64,000 nucleotides of DNA, from assembly GCA_910589415.1 (NCBI GenBank), contig OU342633.1, forward strand, positions 14,236,858-14,300,857. The letters are read 5' to 3'. Shown here one piece after another: positions 61,977 through 64,000 of this stretch (position 1 is its first letter; the number at the start of each line of letters is the position of its first letter). Source of the DNA: Malachius bipustulatus. Lineage: Eukaryota > Arthropoda > Insecta > Coleoptera > Melyridae. The notes under the pieces were generated by a model. The model searched no databases, was not told the DNA's origin, and saw only the letters and a list, made by a program, of their open reading frames with translations. The translations under genes were made by a program, and so were the position numbers.

Positions 61977-62622
61977 ATAGTAGCATTATAGATAGTAGAC
62001 TGAATTGGCGTTATATTTTTATAGGCGCTAAATTGCTAGGTTATTAAAATTCACTTAGCTCCAAGTATTGCTAAGATGAACAGACGTTACTGACTGGAAG
62101 TTGTTTGGGAGAACTATAAAATCAAAATGTGTTACACAGTTGTACATGATTATTTTTCTAAATTTTTAGTTCAGTTTCAAAAATTAACAATCTCAAAAAA
62201 TAACTTCAAACTCAAAAAAATATGTATTATTTTTTTTTAATGTGCAACATATTGGGCCCAACTGTAGTTCACAACTTTTTATTTTCTTAACAATGGTTAT
62301 AGTCACTTTAAATCTTTGCAAAATATCTTAGTAAGATTGCCGAAAAATTATCAACATATCGTCCCAAAACCAAAATCCTTTAAATAGACCTAGTAATCTT
62401 AGAACTTATTAAAAAATAAAAAAGAAAGGACACCCTTCACATAAATAAAAAATTCGTAATTTCGAGAATATTTTCAAGACCCAAGAGTAAAATACTTATC
62501 GACTGTTAAAAGGACAGACCCTTAGGCATTTTTTTTGCCAAAAAGACTGTAGCAAAAAGTCTACAGTGAGTGTACCCGTAGGTAACTACTTACTTAAAAA
62601 GTGGGTAAACTATATAATTAGA
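61977..62622. other. No gene seen
   Basis: AT-rich flank of the transposon. Confidence 0.35.
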
Positions 62623-62780
62623 GCCAAACTCAGCCGGTGAGCTGATGTCCCTGAACCTAATAATTATCATGCAATTGTATAAGTGTTCATATTTAATAGG
62701 AACAATGTATAATAATGCCAAACTCAGCCTATGAGCTGATGTCCCTGAGCAAAATTTTCATACAATTGTATAAAGGTCCT
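62623..62780. repeat. Two copies of a repeat at ~94-bp spacing
   Basis: GCCAAACTCAGCC..TGAGCTGATGTCCCTGA occurs at 62623 and again at 62717, each followed by CAATTGTATAA. It is followed by a GATCACCCATTTTGATCCGG stretch and an A-rich end near 62900, which suggests the 3' tail of a retroposon (SINE or LINE). Confidence 0.55.
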
Positions 62781-64000
62781 TAGTCGATCATTACTAAAGC
62801 TAAGTAATGACAATAGCCTTCCGAACCGAACCTTGTATCCGATCACCCATTTTGATCCGGAGCAAGCCCTAGGAAGGATTATGAGGACTTTATTTGAAAA
62901 AAAAAAAAATGAATGTGTGAATGAATGAAATAATTATATATAATGAATGTGAGGGTCAAAATATTCACAGCGAAAATGATGAGTTTTAGAATCATTACTA
63001 AGACTTAGAAGGGTAATAAGATATATTCGTTTTTCTTTTGAAATTTATCAGGAGGAACGGAAAAGTAAACTGATCATTAGCAGCAAGCTGCAATTCATAA
63101 CAAATCAGGATTAAATTTTTTAGGGACTAATGATAGTACAAAATTTCCAACGTACTATTAGGCAAAGAACGATTATAATATTCACAATGTCACAAATAAC
63201 AGACCATAAGAGTCTATTTTATTTTATTCATAAAAGAACATAACAAAAGTGCTCAAATAATAAATTTACTGTATGTAAATTTGAAGACTTTTGTTATTTT
63301 TTGGAGTCACTACTTAAGAACCATAAGACCCATCAAGGGCATGGAAATAAATAATTGTTAAGGTAAAGATATAGCTTAGGAATTTGATCTAGATATTATA
63401 GTTGTAATTATAGTAAGTATATTTGTTTATGTTAATTAGTTAAATATTAATTCGGAAGAGAAACAATATAGAAAAACTAAGTCAATTTGAAAGTTAGCCT
63501 CAAATTCAATCAATTTGTGATACTGCATTTCTTTTTACATGTACCTGCATGGAGCCATACACCTGGATTCACTAGCATGCCTGAAGCTGTCCCAATACTT
63601 CCAACACTGGGTCCCAGAATAATAAACTGGTTCTTCAATCGAGTCGCCAGGGTCAGTCGCTACTGCAAAATTAAGTGGAACAACCACCGACTTACACCAA
63701 GATGATGCCAGCAAAAGGATAAGTTGGCAGAGATCAAAGTGTGGAAGGCGAGGAAGTCCAATATATGGTCAACTACAACCATCGTCCAAATGATCTTCAT
63801 AATGTTCGCACGTATGGCGGACATCAGCGGATTAATAAGCTCTCCTCCTCCACTTATAAGGAGGAAGGGCTCCCCTTTATCACTCTTTTCATAACAAGAG
63901 TACCGACATTCTACATTCCTCCGTACCGTCAATTGGCACACGAAATGCTGATCATCCAAACATGGAAGCGGCACATCTCAACTGCAGTAAAGGCGTACCG
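62781..64000. other. No recognised gene at the right edge
   Basis: Bases 62890-62935 hold an A run and ATGAATG repeats, a probable retroposon tail. Open frames at 63487-63705 (plus) and 63660-63974 (minus) have no recognisable domain; the GC rise after 63540 hints at transposon sequence continuing past the window. Confidence 0.3.

Noticed and set aside
58411..61991. 11-bp target duplication TAGCATTATAG for the intact transposon
   Set aside because: The right copy is four bases away from the TIR, so only ATAG directly abuts both ends; the longer repeat may be a local pre-existing duplication.
63660..63974. 104-codon minus-strand frame at the right edge as a host exon
   Set aside because: No domain and no convincing splice sites; continuation outside the window cannot be judged.
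1..64000. CRISPR arrays, bacterial operons, rRNA or plasmid origins
   Set aside because: Nothing of the kind is present; introns, LINEs and LTR elements show nuclear eukaryotic DNA.

Overview
The window looks like animal, most probably insect, nuclear DNA. It is AT-rich, has no operons or bacterial ribosome-binding signals, and carries one spliced host gene buried in transposable elements of insect type. These include DIRS, copia, I-like and CR1-like LINEs, a DUF4780-type LINE, Tigger/pogo, mariner, a Crypton-like recombinase and MITEs. A beetle would fit but the order cannot be fixed from sequence alone.

Host gene. Nine exons of an ADAMTS-type secreted zinc metalloprotease lie on the minus strand between 47892 and 12142. 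They run prodomain, catalytic domain (HEMAH, completed across a splice), disintegrin-like, thrombospondin type 1 and cysteine-rich. All eight junctions agree in reading phase. The intron between the TSP1 exon and the first cysteine-rich exon is about 27 kb (12507-39547) and holds most of the transposons. The 5' end and signal peptide, and the C-terminal spacer, were not found.

Left region (1-12141). A LINE endonuclease start runs off the left edge. A structurally complete but coding-broken DIRS element fills 323-5507. Then come an L1-ORF1-like pseudogene, a decayed transposase-like gene of the DUF7869 type with a tyrosine-recombinase fragment inside it, and a palindromic MITE split by an internally deleted LINE.

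The 27-kb intron. A Tigger/pogo element is present as two halves in opposite orientation (16070-17783 minus, 37327-38212 plus) that share an identical 64-bp segment. The simplest reading is a roughly 20-kb inversion that broke the element. Undoing it on paper also brings together a Ulp1-protease/PHD-finger gene and turns two similar ~620-650-bp repeats (14668-15287, 34209-34856) into terminal inverted repeats around it. Inside the inverted segment sits a copia element (17872-34061, TSD GTTAC). A Harbinger-like MITE lies 5 bp into its 5' LTR, an I-like LINE (22168-30537) interrupts its pol, and that LINE is itself interrupted by an opposite-strand CR1-like LINE (27040-30186).

Right region (38-64 kb). 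The remaining ADAMTS exons are interspersed with an R2-like RT fragment, a palindromic repeat cluster, two LINE RT fragments, a mariner MITE, a Crypton-like recombinase gene, a BED-finger gene, LINE ORF1 fragments and a decayed mariner. Best preserved of all is a 3.56-kb DNA transposon (58422-61976) with perfect 27-bp TIRs, subterminal repeats and an unbroken 761-codon DUF7869-like gene. It is the strongest candidate for an active, poorly described system here.
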